Of a stretch of 64,000 bases of DNA, positions 16,472 through 25,300 are shown piece by piece (the first letter of the stretch is position 1; the number at the start of each line of letters is the position of its first letter). A model generated the notes under the pieces. That model made no database searches, was not told the origin of the DNA, and saw nothing but the letters and a program-made list of their open reading frames with translations. The DNA is from Roseimicrobium sp. ORNL1 (lineage in GTDB: Bacteria; Verrucomicrobiota; Verrucomicrobiia; Verrucomicrobiales; Verrucomicrobiaceae): positions 3,348,001-3,412,000 of the forward strand of contig NZ_CP049143.1 of NCBI RefSeq assembly GCF_011044495.1, written 5' to 3'. Made by a program: the position numbers and the translations under genes.

Positions 16472-16784
16472 GGTGATCCCTGGCGAACCGCTGTGCTTTG
16501 CCCGGCTTGCGCCTTTGGGGCCAGAATAGGATGAAGATTCCTGTGGCGGCGAGGGCTGCAGAGCCACAGATGGATGGCCAATAGAATTTTAGATACATCG
16601 ACCAGAACTTGCTGACGTGCTCTTCATGTGTCTGGGGTTTTCCCCAAGCTCCCCACGCCGCAGAATCGGTAAATCCCCAAGAAAACCACATGGTAACGGC
16701 GAGGATAAGCGCCGCACTCAAGATACAGAGGGAGGCGATGACAATCCTGATGTTGCGCCAGCTTTGTTGTGTCAGTTGCGGCAT
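16467..16784 (-). CDS. Hypothetical two-helix membrane protein
   Basis: A 105-residue protein with hydrophobic segments near residues 12-34 (IRIVIASLCILSAALILAVT) and 72-88 (ICGSAALAATGIFILFW), separated by a Trp-rich loop (WGFTDSAAWGAWGKP). The C-terminus is short and basic. No family is recognised. Its stop codon lies within an attC-like GTTAGGC core. Codons and layout resemble the neighbouring small genes. Confidence 0.55.
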   Translation of the reverse strand: MPQLTQQSWRNIRIVIASLCILSAALILAVTMWFSWGFTDSAAWGAWGKPQTHEEHVSKFWSMYLKFYWPSICGSAALAATGIFILFWPQRRKPGKAQRFARDHR

Positions 16785-16855
16785 GGTTCTAGATCGAACG
16801 ATAGAGCTCGGACACTAATTTTGCGAGGAAAGGGTGGGGGAGCTTGCAACTGAGA

Positions 16856-16873
16856 CAGCGGATGCGTCCGCTG
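16856..16873. repeat. Perfect 7-bp hairpin between small genes, attC- or terminator-like
   Basis: CAGCGGA at 16856-16862 pairs with TCCGCTG at 16867-16873 around a TGCG loop. It lies 11-28 bases after the stop of the gene at 17423-16884, whose TAA sits in AGCTAAC. A stem of this kind next to a CTAAC box recalls the inner stem of an attC site, but the matching right-hand core is degenerate. No U-run follows in either direction. Confidence 0.35.
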
Positions 16874-16883
16874 CGGCGCTGGG

Positions 16884-17423
16884 TTAGCTGGCGGCCTTGC
16901 CTGAATACTGAAATCCAAAGAGACCCGGAACACCGGGCCACATCATCGGGTCGCTACCATCACTGAACAGCAACTCAATTCCGGAGTCGAGGCGCAGCAC
17001 GAAAGCGGATGGTTCATGTGGCATGTCATGCCTCTCATACTTGATGTCAGCTGTCCCCAACTCGCGCTCAACTTGCTCCAGCGGTGGATGGCCCTCGAAG
17101 AACCAACGGTCGAACACTACTGCTGGAACAAGCTCAAGCTGTGCGAAGGTGTCGCAGAAGATAAGGCTAAGCGACTTGTGATCACTGGTCAGGTGGAACT
17201 CGATATCTCCATACTCCCAAATGCCCGGCGTGCGATGCCGGCGGGAAGTTGCACTGACGACGGGAGGCTCGCCGAATGAGCTTCTGAGAGCGTCAACCGA
17301 GTCGCCAAGCCGTACTGGGCCAAACTCGCCGGTGCGGAGAAACTCTCGCATGGAGACACTTGCTGGGGGACTTAATGGATCACAGCCGCCCAGTCCAGTT
17401 CGCTGCGGCACTTGACTAGACAT
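16884..17423 (-). CDS. Hypothetical protein, immunity-like
   Basis: About 179 residues from the ATG at 17423, which overlaps the upstream stop by eight bases. The core begins MREFLRTGEFGPVRLGDSVD and continues ALRSSFGEPPVVS and GIWEYGDIEFHLT. This resembles small proteins from verrucomicrobial and cyanobacterial accessory regions that open with a LxxGxFGPVxLGxxxxxVxxxLGxP pattern. No catalytic residues stand out and no export signal is present. The protein at 18767-19090 shows a related arrangement (LGEPHYVET). An immunity role is only a guess based on context. Confidence 0.55.
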   Translation of the reverse strand: MSSQVPQRTGLGGCDPLSPPASVSMREFLRTGEFGPVRLGDSVDALRSSFGEPPVVSATSRRHRTPGIWEYGDIEFHLTSDHKSLSLIFCDTFAQLELVPAVVFDRWFFEGHPPLEQVERELGTADIKYERHDMPHEPSAFVLRLDSGIELLFSDGSDPMMWPGVPGLFGFQYSGKAAS

Positions 17424-17817
17424 TCCCTTCAAGGTATCGCCGGGTGTAGGCGATGTTGGTAAAAATGTTGTCGACGACTGGCTTCAGATTGTCGGCGCCT
17501 ATGTAGCTGTGGCCCACCCCAATCAACGCATGGTGGGCGCGATGATGTGCTTGGTTCATGGCTGAAGCGCTGGCTTCCGCCACCAGGCCGCCGCTCCACT
17601 TGGCGGCGGCTCCCACATGGTCGGTCAGGCACCGGAGAACCGCGGCGTCAATGTCCTCGACGTCGAGAAACATCACCGAGCGACCAGTCATCAGGGCAAA
17701 ACCATAGAGCAGCATGCACAGGACCTCGACACTGAGGTCATCTTGCTGCCAGCGGGGATCGGCTCGAACGGCATCGGCCAGAGTTCCGAGTTGTTTGGTC
17801 AGGGCATCTTGCGTCAT
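17416..17817 (-). CDS. Hypothetical protein, possibly 5'-truncated by frameshift
   Basis: The 133-residue frame starts MTQDALTKQLGTLADAVRAD and is acidic and helical, ending TNIAYTRRYLEGNV. No family is recognised. Upstream, another frame starting at 17923 encodes MNILWAALTHALQLAFPDAE then LYKRMTLSG, which reads like a genuine N-terminus. It runs out of sense close to 17845, where this frame reads GVRQTIHMTQ. A single-base indel there would join both into one protein of about 168 residues. It overlaps the next gene by eight bases. Confidence 0.5.
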   Translation of the reverse strand: MTQDALTKQLGTLADAVRADPRWQQDDLSVEVLCMLLYGFALMTGRSVMFLDVEDIDAAVLRCLTDHVGAAAKWSGGLVAEASASAMNQAHHRAHHALIGVGHSYIGADNLKPVVDNIFTNIAYTRRYLEGNV

Positions 17818-17963
17818 GTGAATCGTCTGGCGGACTCCCGCTCAGGGTCATCCGTTTGTATAGTTCAGCGTCGGGAAAGGCAAGCTGAAGAGCATGGGTC
17901 AACGCAGCCCACAGGATGTTCATGGTAACTCCAGGCGGGGCCCAGTCCCTGCAGTCTTACGCA

Positions 17964-18770
17964 TTACCGGAAGCGGAAAGCTTCAAAAAGGCGTTCGAAT
18001 GATTGGGCGTCCTCGGGAGAGAGTCCTGCGGGTGTGATAGCCGCGAAGGCGAGCATCTGGCGGTCGTTGCAGATGTAGCGGGAGCGGATGGTGAGGGCGG
18101 GGTTCCTGGGAGATCTGCAGGTGAATTCCACGATGGTCTGCGAGTCGGTGGAGAGATCTTTGCGAGAGAGGATTTCAGCGTTCTGCACATTGGCGGCGTT
18201 GCGCTGCAGTTCTGCTTCGATGAGCGCTTCCCGCTGTTGCTTCTTCTCTTTTGCCAGAGGCAGCGCGTAGTAGCTGACAAAGAAAGCGGAGTGTCCCAGA
18301 TTTGCGCCAAAGTTGGACACCGCGCCGTCCTGCCCCAGGAGACGGAACTCAGAAGTGCTGTTCATGGCGCTATTGAGGGCGTGGAAGGAGACCTTGGGGG
18401 GCTCATTCTTATCATCTGCCGGTGAGTAGAGGAAACTGGTCAGGGTGCTGCTGGATTTTCCATCCTCGACTGTGGGTTCCAATCGTTCGTCCTCGACCTT
18501 CTTTCGCGCGTCGTTGATGAATGCCTGGGGCAACTCGACCGCTATCGCATTGTTCGATCCCGAGAGGAGATCAATCACCTTGATCACTCGGAAGTCCTGG
18601 ACTTTGCTGCCTTCGCCTACGACCACTTTAAAAAGCACCAGATAGAGTGGGGAAGTTGCGTCGTCGGCGTGGAGTTGTGCGCGTGTCCCGCAGAGAAGTG
18701 CACAAATGGCGAGGAAGGCCAAGGCTGGATGGAGGGTTGTCATGAGTGGACAGGTGTATCTCTTCTTCAT
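17964..18770 (-). CDS. Secreted hypothetical protein
   Basis: The 268-residue protein has an N-terminal signal peptide (LHPALAFLAICALLCGT, cleavage near ALLCGTRAQLHA). The remainder is soluble alpha/beta, with a helical Lys/Gln/Glu-rich stretch (LAKEKKQQREALIEAELQRN) around residue 175. It ends with ITPAGLSPEDAQSFERLFEA. No known family is recognised. The start at 18770 is supported by an ATGA overlap with the upstream gene (18767-18770). An ATG nine codons in would also leave a good signal peptide. Confidence 0.6.
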   Translation of the reverse strand: MKKRYTCPLMTTLHPALAFLAICALLCGTRAQLHADDATSPLYLVLFKVVVGEGSKVQDFRVIKVIDLLSGSNNAIAVELPQAFINDARKKVEDERLEPTVEDGKSSSTLTSFLYSPADDKNEPPKVSFHALNSAMNSTSEFRLLGQDGAVSNFGANLGHSAFFVSYYALPLAKEKKQQREALIEAELQRNAANVQNAEILSRKDLSTDSQTIVEFTCRSPRNPALTIRSRYICNDRQMLAFAAITPAGLSPEDAQSFERLFEAFRFR

Positions 18771-19090
18771 TTATGCTCGAACGGTACGGGAAAGGGATGG
18801 AGGCGCACATCGTCAGAGGACAGGCCAAGTTCACCCAAGATGGGCAACAGTGCAGGCGGATCGCCGTAGATTATGGCGACCTCATAGGGAACTTGTAAGA
18901 GGATGGCCATGCGTTGGCCTGAGGAAAGCGAAAATGCCCATGAGTCCTCCTCGCCGCCGGAAGTGCGAAATGAGTCCGTTTCGACGTAGTGTGGCTCGCC
19001 CAGCATCATGCGTAATTCAGGCCGGGTGATGCGAAATTCTGCCAGTCCCCAAATGGGCGGCGCGACTGGTAAGGGAAGCGGTCTTATCAT
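18767..19090 (-). CDS. Small hypothetical protein coupled to a secreted protein
   Basis: A 107-residue protein with no signal peptide. It begins MIRPLPLPVAPPIWGLAEFR and contains RPELRMMLGEPHYVETDSFR and then EEDSWAFSLSSGQRMAILLQ. The pattern LGxPxxxxT...DxWxF.L..G resembles small immunity-type proteins and the neighbour at 16884-17423. The stop overlaps the next start by ATGA. The role is unknown. Confidence 0.5.
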   Translation of the reverse strand: MIRPLPLPVAPPIWGLAEFRITRPELRMMLGEPHYVETDSFRTSGGEEDSWAFSLSSGQRMAILLQVPYEVAIIYGDPPALLPILGELGLSSDDVRLHPFPVPFEHK

Positions 19091-19180
19091 GAATCCGTTG
19101 TGTAGAGTATTCAGACCACCTTGCGGAATTTCAAGGTGCGATAAGCCATGTCATCACAAACGCCCGCGCAAAAAAACAAT

Positions 19181-20293
19181 TCAGTTTCCCTGCACTGAAG
19201 TCCGGCCGGACAGCCATTCGTGAAGCGCGTCGATCCTTTCGGTGTTCGGCCCCTGGGGGCTGAACGTGGGGCAAAGCCAGCCACCTTCCGAGTGTTCATT
19301 CCACGCGTAAACCAGAATGGTGTTCGCGGGAACTTTTCCCTGATTGGCTTTGGTCCAGGCAAAAGCAGCCTCCACGCCGGCAACTACTTGCTTTGGTGTC
19401 GCTGACCAGCCGACAAAGTCCTTCACGATATTTTCGCGAGGGTACCAAGTGACCTGTGTATCCCGAAAAGGGGTTGGATCCCAGCCGGTGCTCACATTGG
19501 GAATGATTTCTTTTAGCTTGGAGTACTCGTCCCAGTTTTTCTCCATTCCGCCGGCGTACATGGTGACGGCATCGGCGCCGACCGCTTCGCAGGCCTGCGC
19601 CACCTCGGTGGCGGTCCAGCCCATCATGGCAACGTAGGGACTCTTGCCGCAGGATTTCAGGGAGAGCTCTCGCAATGCGGCAAGGTCCGTGCGGGTCATC
19701 GGTGCAAAGAGATAGACCAGAGGACGACCGTCGAGAACCTTCTGGTATCCCGGCTTGCCAAATTCCGCGGCGAGCCAGGGCGCATCTCGATTCATGTCGA
19801 AAGGGTTTGTGCCCAAGACGACACACCACTTGAGACGCTCCCGTTTGCCAGAAGCAAGGAAAAGGTTTCGCGCGAGTTCCATCCCATTGCCTGGCGGATA
19901 CCAGTCAAAGGCCCAGTAATCGACACCGGCGTGGACGGCGTAGCCAATCTCAGTGTCCATGATTTCCTGGGAGAGGGGTTTGAGTGTGATGAAATCCGGC
20001 CCAGCGGCATGCACAAAGAATGGCGCGCGATGTTGGTACTTGGCTGGACCGAGGACTCGCTCAGAGTCCTTCCCGATCGCGCAGTTGTTCCCCCAGCCAT
20101 CCCACCGAATGGCGCCGATCAGCGGGCGACTAGAGCGTGTCACTGACTCAGGGGAGTGCAGCGCTCTGGTATGCTCCTTCTCGCCAGTCGCCTGAGTCTG
20201 CTTTTCAGGTGTTTCGGCGGCCAGAACTCGATCGAAGGTGGCTATACTGAACAGCAGAAAGGTGCAGAGTTGGATGAAACGCCGGGATGTCAC
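19181..20293 (-). CDS. Secreted GH99/GH71-like (WbsX-like) glycoside hydrolase family protein
   Basis: This 370-residue protein starts at a GTG with an N-terminal signal peptide (TFLLFSIATFDRVLA). The mature part is a TIM-barrel-like protein. GAIRWDGWGNNCAIG opens it, AGVDYWAFDWYPPGNGME follows, then VAMMGWTATEVAQACEAVGA. It ends with ILVYAWNEHSEGGWLCPT, the AWNExxEGGW signature of the GH71/GH99-related WbsX-like group. These act on alpha-mannan-type or surface glycans. The substrate cannot be read here. The Glu residues in the AWNE and EGGW motifs are candidate active-site residues. It stands alone among small unknown genes. Confidence 0.7.
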   Translation of the reverse strand: MTSRRFIQLCTFLLFSIATFDRVLAAETPEKQTQATGEKEHTRALHSPESVTRSSRPLIGAIRWDGWGNNCAIGKDSERVLGPAKYQHRAPFFVHAAGPDFITLKPLSQEIMDTEIGYAVHAGVDYWAFDWYPPGNGMELARNLFLASGKRERLKWCVVLGTNPFDMNRDAPWLAAEFGKPGYQKVLDGRPLVYLFAPMTRTDLAALRELSLKSCGKSPYVAMMGWTATEVAQACEAVGADAVTMYAGGMEKNWDEYSKLKEIIPNVSTGWDPTPFRDTQVTWYPRENIVKDFVGWSATPKQVVAGVEAAFAWTKANQGKVPANTILVYAWNEHSEGGWLCPTFSPQGPNTERIDALHEWLSGRTSVQGN

Positions 20294-20409
20294 GGGGGTG
20301 ATTGGTCGCTTGGATTGAAGGGTGAGTGTGCAGAGTCGACGGATGTCGAGGAACAGACACCGCTGCCTGTGTCAGCTTGTCAGACCCGGTTTTGAAGTTG
20401 GACAAGAGT

Positions 20410-20494
20410 CACTTCTTTGCCGCGGCGATCGTCCGGCCTGATGATCGCAGCAGCCGTCCAAGGTGACATTGAGGGAATATCGGAGGGGGCGGAT
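20410..20494 (-). pseudogene. Decayed fragment of a DHFR-like gene
   Basis: Read on the minus strand from 20494, the DNA encodes IRPLRYSLNVTLDGCCDHQA, nearly identical to the first 20 residues of the DHFR-like protein at 16423-15875. Over about 59 bases I count some 51 identities. The start codon has become ATC. After 22 codons the sequence jumps to an internal segment (ACTTCTTTGCCGCGGCGATC at 20410-20429 matches 16183-16202), so about 170 bases are deleted. The rest of the gene is missing. A GTTGGGC core lies 17 bases upstream. This is a dead relic of a second copy. Confidence 0.75.
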
Positions 20495-20511
20495 TACTTG
20501 CTCCTGAAGCG

Positions 20512-20601
20512 GCCCAACGTTGGCTCAGCGTTCCGCCTCACGAGAGGCTTGGGTTGCAACAGTGACGCAATGGCCGGGCGTATGGCGCTTGGACGTTGGT
20601 A
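20512..20601 (-). repeat. attC-like site after the small membrane-protein gene
   Basis: On the minus strand the element runs from TACCAAC (20601-20595), shortly after the stop of the gene at 21133-20612, to GTTGGGC (20518-20512), which fits GTTRRRY. Between them lies a perfect GCCTC-ACGA-GAGGC stem (20535-20548). The outer arms share CCAACGT/ACGTTGG. The size (90 bp), the position after a stop codon and the core before the next gene relic are as expected for an integron attC. The left box is imperfect. Confidence 0.45.
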
Positions 20602-20611
20602 CTGGTGGCCG

Positions 20612-21133
20612 CTATGCCGAAAGCGATTTGAGGCGAGCATGAATTCGCTGAGTGGCACTCCAAACGGTTGTGCGTAATCCCATCATTCGAGAGATTGCTG
20701 CACCGTATGTGGGTCCGAGTTGCTGCTGTGTCTGAGTCCGATCTACTCGCTCTGCTCCCTTTGTGCGTGCGAGACGCGCGACCTCGGGAAATTCGCCGTC
20801 GATCTGCATCTCCATGTTGTAGAGGGCATCGCGAATCTCAGAGAATGCCTTCGCGGTAATGTCGTCTCGAACGTAAGCTGCCCCATTCAGTTGGAGTTTG
20901 GTGCGCACGTCGGTAATAGCCCATAGCATCTCTACAGGGTCTTCGCGGTCGAAGCCAGCGTAGAACAGCCCTCGATCGAGCAAAGCAACGAGACCACGGA
21001 GCTGGTCGTGAAGCTTGTCGGCGCGCTCACGTGCGGAGCGACGGGCCTGGACAAGAATTCCTACTGCGTTGACGATAATTGAAATGACAGCACTGACGGC
21101 TGCCGAGGTTAGAGTTGCTTCAGTTGGCGTCAT
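20612..21133 (-). CDS. Hypothetical membrane-anchored helical protein
   Basis: The 173-residue protein has an N-terminal hydrophobic stretch (AAVSAVISIIVNAVGILV, residues 11-28) followed by RRSARERADKLHDQLRGLVA and further amphipathic helices, ending RIHARLKSLSA. It looks like a short membrane anchor plus a helical cytoplasmic bundle. No known family is recognised. It is flanked on both sides by attC-like elements (21156-21283 upstream, 20512-20601 downstream), exactly one gene between two sites, as in a gene cassette. Confidence 0.55.
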   Translation of the reverse strand: MTPTEATLTSAAVSAVISIIVNAVGILVQARRSARERADKLHDQLRGLVALLDRGLFYAGFDREDPVEMLWAITDVRTKLQLNGAAYVRDDITAKAFSEIRDALYNMEMQIDGEFPEVARLARTKGAERVDRTQTQQQLGPTYGAAISRMMGLRTTVWSATQRIHARLKSLSA

Positions 21134-21155
21134 GATAGGGATGTTGGGTGAAAGC

Positions 21156-21283
21156 GCCTAACGTCTAATGCTGTGCCGACTGCCGGTGCGGGAATGAGCG
21201 TGGAGACGAGTTGGCGGGTTGGACTTGCGAAAAGCATGGGTGACAGAGTAGCCTTGGCGGTTGGCACCAGCGCTTTGTTCGCC
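21156..21283 (-). repeat. attC-like imperfect palindrome, 128 bp
   Basis: On the minus strand it starts with GGCGAAC (21283-21277) and ends with GTTAGGC (21162-21156), a perfect GTTRRRY core. Inner arms also pair: GCTGGTGCCAACCGCC (21271-21256) with GGCAGTCGGCACAGC (21184-21170), allowing two small bulges. One minus-strand frame through it reads RANKALVPTAKATLSP, a phrase I recall from C-termini of many verrucomicrobial short hypotheticals. That suggests a dispersed repeat. It lies in the 286-base gap between the PLD-like gene and the gene at 21133. Confidence 0.5.
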
Positions 21284-21419
21284 CTTGGTTGGTCGGTGAT
21301 CGAGTTTATGGCTTTTTTGTCTGTGTCCCAGCTTAACACCGGCGGAAGCTGGCGCACCTCGTCTGGGTGGGCTGAGAGGCGGAAAGTGAGGTCAAATGTA
21401 CTATGCCTGTCGTCCCCAT

Positions 21420-22172
21420 TCACATATAAGCAGTAGCTTCCTTCCATTTTGTTTCGGCATCGGCAACGATAGCCCCTTTGCTGTCAATACACTCTATGAC
21501 GTTGAGAGCTTTCTTGCCAGCATCCTTAATCGAACCGCCAACAAGCCAGCAGCGATCATTGAAAATGAGGTAACGGTCATGAAGCTTAGAATGCCGTCGA
21601 ATCTCAAGAACGCGGCCTTCCGCAAGGAAATCCCTCGCTGCGGCATCAAAACTAGTTTCGATGGATTGCCTCTGCTGGCCCGTCAGAATCCTAATTGAAT
21701 GCGCAACGTCTCTGAAGCAATCAAGCGTGTTGATGCCAATATAGGCGTCAACAAGTAGAATCGGTCCTTCGCTTTGTGCGACCAAGTCTCGAATTTCTGA
21801 CTTTGCGGTAAACGGCTTGGCATCTGACACTGAAATCTCGATTGGTGTTGTTGGACCGTCCAGAAGCGGTCGCAATTTCTCGAGACGCTTCGACATTTCC
21901 TCGTGGAAGTCTCTTCTTTCCCAGGACGTTTTTGCGATCATCTCGCTGCATCGGACGAAAAGGCTTGGCATCAGGGCCTCCAATATCCTTCGGTTGTTGG
22001 CATGCTCCATTTGTGTGACCAGTCGCTTGGCGATTGCGATGTGAGCCGGCTCGCCGCGGCTATGATCCCACTCAAGCTCGCTATCGAAGAGGCCGAACAG
22101 CTCATGCAATTCATCGCCGGTATAGTAGGCGCGCATTGCATCAGCGAGAATTGGAACAAGGTGTTTGCTCAT
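21420..22172 (-). CDS. Phospholipase D-like protein with an N-terminal helical domain
   Basis: The 250-residue protein has an N-terminal helical region (MSKHLVPILADAMRAYYTGD, DELHELFGLFDSELEW, then EHANNRRILEALMPSLFVR). The pattern resembles effector-associated adaptor domains in bacterial conflict systems. From residue 135 it becomes PLD-like: GPILLVDAYIGINTLDCF, then RRHSKLHDRYLIFNDRCWLV and GGSIKDAGKKALNVIE. The HxK...D and GGSxKxxG elements fit a single HKD half-site, so dimerisation would complete the active site. It may cut nucleic acid or bind phosphodiesters. No partner gene is adjacent, and a defence role is an inference from context. Confidence 0.65.
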   Translation of the reverse strand: MSKHLVPILADAMRAYYTGDELHELFGLFDSELEWDHSRGEPAHIAIAKRLVTQMEHANNRRILEALMPSLFVRCSEMIAKTSWERRDFHEEMSKRLEKLRPLLDGPTTPIEISVSDAKPFTAKSEIRDLVAQSEGPILLVDAYIGINTLDCFRDVAHSIRILTGQQRQSIETSFDAAARDFLAEGRVLEIRRHSKLHDRYLIFNDRCWLVGGSIKDAGKKALNVIECIDSKGAIVADAETKWKEATAYM

Positions 22173-22378
22173 CAGAAGGGGCGGGTCGCCAAGCTACATA
22201 CATACTAGTGAAGAAAAAAATCAACTGTGCTATCCCCGAATTTTTACGCCTGTTTGTGAACTTGAAATTTGCATGCGCCAGCGCTGCCCCCAAAAAAACT
22301 TCATTTTCCATGTCAAAAAGCAGGATCACTCCGCTATTGGCCTGCCGTATTGGACTTCCCTCATTTCAGTTTCCCTGC

Positions 22379-25300
22379 ATGAATCGACGCTTCCACACCC
22401 TCCTCGCTGGCCTGGTTTCGGGTCTTGCCCTGCATGGGCAGGTGCAAATCCAGGCCCAGGCAGCCCCTGCCTCCCTGGAACTCAAGAAAGGTGACCACAT
22501 CGCCATCGTCGGCAGCCTGCTGGCGGACCGGCATCAGCACTCCGGCTGGCTGGACACGCTGATCCATGCGGAGAACAAGGACAAGGACCTGGTCATCCGG
22601 AACCTGGCTGTGGCGGCGGATGAGGTGAATACCTGGCACCGCTCCGAGGGATTCGGCACGCGTGAGGAGTGGCTGTCCAAAGTGGGCGCGGATGTGATCT
22701 TCGCCTTCTACGGATTCAATGAGTCCTTCAAGGGGTATGAGGGCATTGAGGAGTTCAAGAAGAACCTCGATGCGTTCCTGAAAGACCTGAAGACCAAGAA
22801 CTACGGGGGCGACGGCGCACCGCGGGTGGTGCTTTTCTCTCCCACAGCCGCGGAAAAGCAGTCCAACCCGGACGTCGCCAAGCCCGACGAGAACAATACC
22901 AACCTGCAGAACTACACCGCCGCCATGAAGGAAGTGGCCGCGGCGAATGGCGTGCAGTTTGTGGATCTTTTCGATGCCTCGCAGAAGGCGTACGCCGCCG
23001 CGAAGGCACCACTTACCTTCAATGGCATTCACCTCACGGTGGAAGGCGACAAGGTGCTGGCCCCGGCGATCTACAAGTCGCTCTTCGGCAAGGATGCTCC
23101 TTCTTACAAGGGACTTGAGAAACTCCGCGGCGCCATCCTCGATCGCAATGAGGAATGGCACAGCCGCTACCGCACGGTGGACAGTTACAACATCCACGGC
23201 GGACGCTCCGGCCTGGCATACAAGGCGCACACCGGCGCTTTCCTGCAGAACCAGAAGACTCCTGAGGCCCCGTATGTGTCGAACTATCAGGTCATGCAGC
23301 AGGAGATGTCCGTGCGTGACGTGATGACCGACAATCGCGAGAAGCGCGTGTGGGCTGTAGCCAAGGGTGGCGACCTGAAGGTGGATGACTCCAATGTCCC
23401 AGCGGTGACCAAGGTGGAGACGAACCTGCCCGTGGGTGGCGACACCTTCAACAAGACGCCTATGACTGGATTCAAGGTGGATCCGAACACAGGCCTCGTG
23501 GAGTTCCCCAGTGGAGAGGAAGTGGTGGGCAAGATGAAGACGCCCCAGGGCATCAAGGTCCAACTCTTCGCGGATGAGAAGATGTTCCCGGAACTCATCA
23601 AGCCGGTGCAGATGGCATTTGATACCAAGGGCCGCCTGTGGGTCGCCTCCTGGCGGAACTATCCCAGCCGCACTCCCTGGAGCACGAAGGGAGACAGCCT
23701 CCTGGTGCTGGAAGATACCAACAACGACGGCAAGGCGGACAAGTGCACGCCCTTCATGGATGACCTGAACTGCCCCACGGGTTTCCAGTTTTACAAGGAT
23801 GGCGTGCTCGTCATGCGCTCGCCGAATCTGCTCTATGCCCGAGATACCGATGGCGATGGACGTGCTGACAAGTTTGAGCGCATCCTCAGCGGTCTCGATG
23901 CGGCGGACTCACACCACGAGACGAACTCCATCTGCTATGAGCCCGGCGGTGCGGTGTATTGCTCGGACGGTGTGTTCCACGCCTCCCAGGTGGAGACGCC
24001 CGAAGGTCCAGTGCGCAACAAGGATGGCTGCATCTACCGGTACGAGCCCCGCACGGGCAAGTTCGAGCGCTACGCGGCCTATGGCTTCGCGAACCCGCAC
24101 GGCCGCGTCTTCGACTACTGGGGCAATGACATCATCACCGACGCCACGGGGAACAACAACTACTTCGGCCCGGGCTTCAGCGGCTTCATCAGCGAGCCGA
24201 ACAAACACTCGAAGTTCGACCTCGTCTGGCAGCATCCGTCCCGTCCCTGTGCGGGCACGACCATTCTCTCCAGCCGTCATTTCCCGGACGAGTTCCGCGA
24301 CAATTTCTTGAACTGCAACGTCATCAGCGTGCAGGGCATCTTCCGCGCAAAGTTCGCCGAAGTAGGCTCCGGCCTGAAGGGCGAGACGCTCTACCATGAA
24401 TACACCAAGCCCGGCTCGACCACTCCCGAGAAACTGAACACTCTCGTGGAGTGCAGCCCCGCGGAGGTTGGCACGTTCCGTCCTTCCTGCGCCAGTGTGG
24501 CTCCGGATGGCTCGCTGTACTTCGCTGACTGGTCCAACGCCATCATCGGTCACATGCAGCACCACCTGCGTGACCCGAACCGCGACCAGATCCATGGCCG
24601 TGTGTACCGCGTGACCTACGAAGGTCGCCCGTTGCTCGAGGTGAAGAAGATCGATGGCCAGCCCATTGAGAAGCTGCTCGAGCTGCTGAAGGAGCCTGAG
24701 AACGACGTGCGCACCCGCGCCAAGGTCGAGCTCGACAAGCATGACTCCAAGGCGGTGGTCGCTGCGGTGCAGAAGTGGGTGAAGCAATTCGACCCGAAGA
24801 AGGTGGAAGACGCGCACCACATCCTGGAAGCCCTGTGGGTGCACCAGTGGCACAACGTGGTGAACAAGGAGCTCATCAATACGGTGCTTGCCTCACCTGA
24901 GCCCCGCGCCCGTGCGCAGGCTGTGCGTGTGGTGTGCTACCAGCGCGATCGTATTCCCGAAGCGATCGAAATTCTGAAGAAGGCTGCCGATGACGAGAGC
25001 CCCCGTGTGCGTCTCGAAGCCATCCGCGCGGCGAGCTTCTTCAGCGGAGCGGATGTGCCGAAGGCGCTCGACGTGGCTTACACCTCGCTGAAGCACGAGG
25101 GTGACTACTACATCGACTACTGCCTGAAGGAGACGCTCAAGCAGCTCCAGTCCCAGAGCAAGGAGCAGACCCTGCCCAGCGATCCAGTGTTGGTCGCCGC
25201 ACTGCTCAGCCGCATGGATGACAACGAGCTCAAGGGCATGCCGAATGTGGAAGCCGTGCTGCAGGCCAAGCTGGAGCGCAAGAGCTACGATCTTGCCACC

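Noticed and set aside
20417-20677. 86-codon plus-strand frame across the DHFR relic
   Set aside because: Its similarity to the other locus comes from the minus strand, where the relic reads as DHFR. The plus frame is a shadow.
21130-21447. 105-codon minus-strand frame between two island genes
   Set aside because: Most of it is the translation of the attC-like element (RANKALVPTA...). It overlaps the PLD-like gene end and the next gene start, so it is unlikely to be a gene in its own right.
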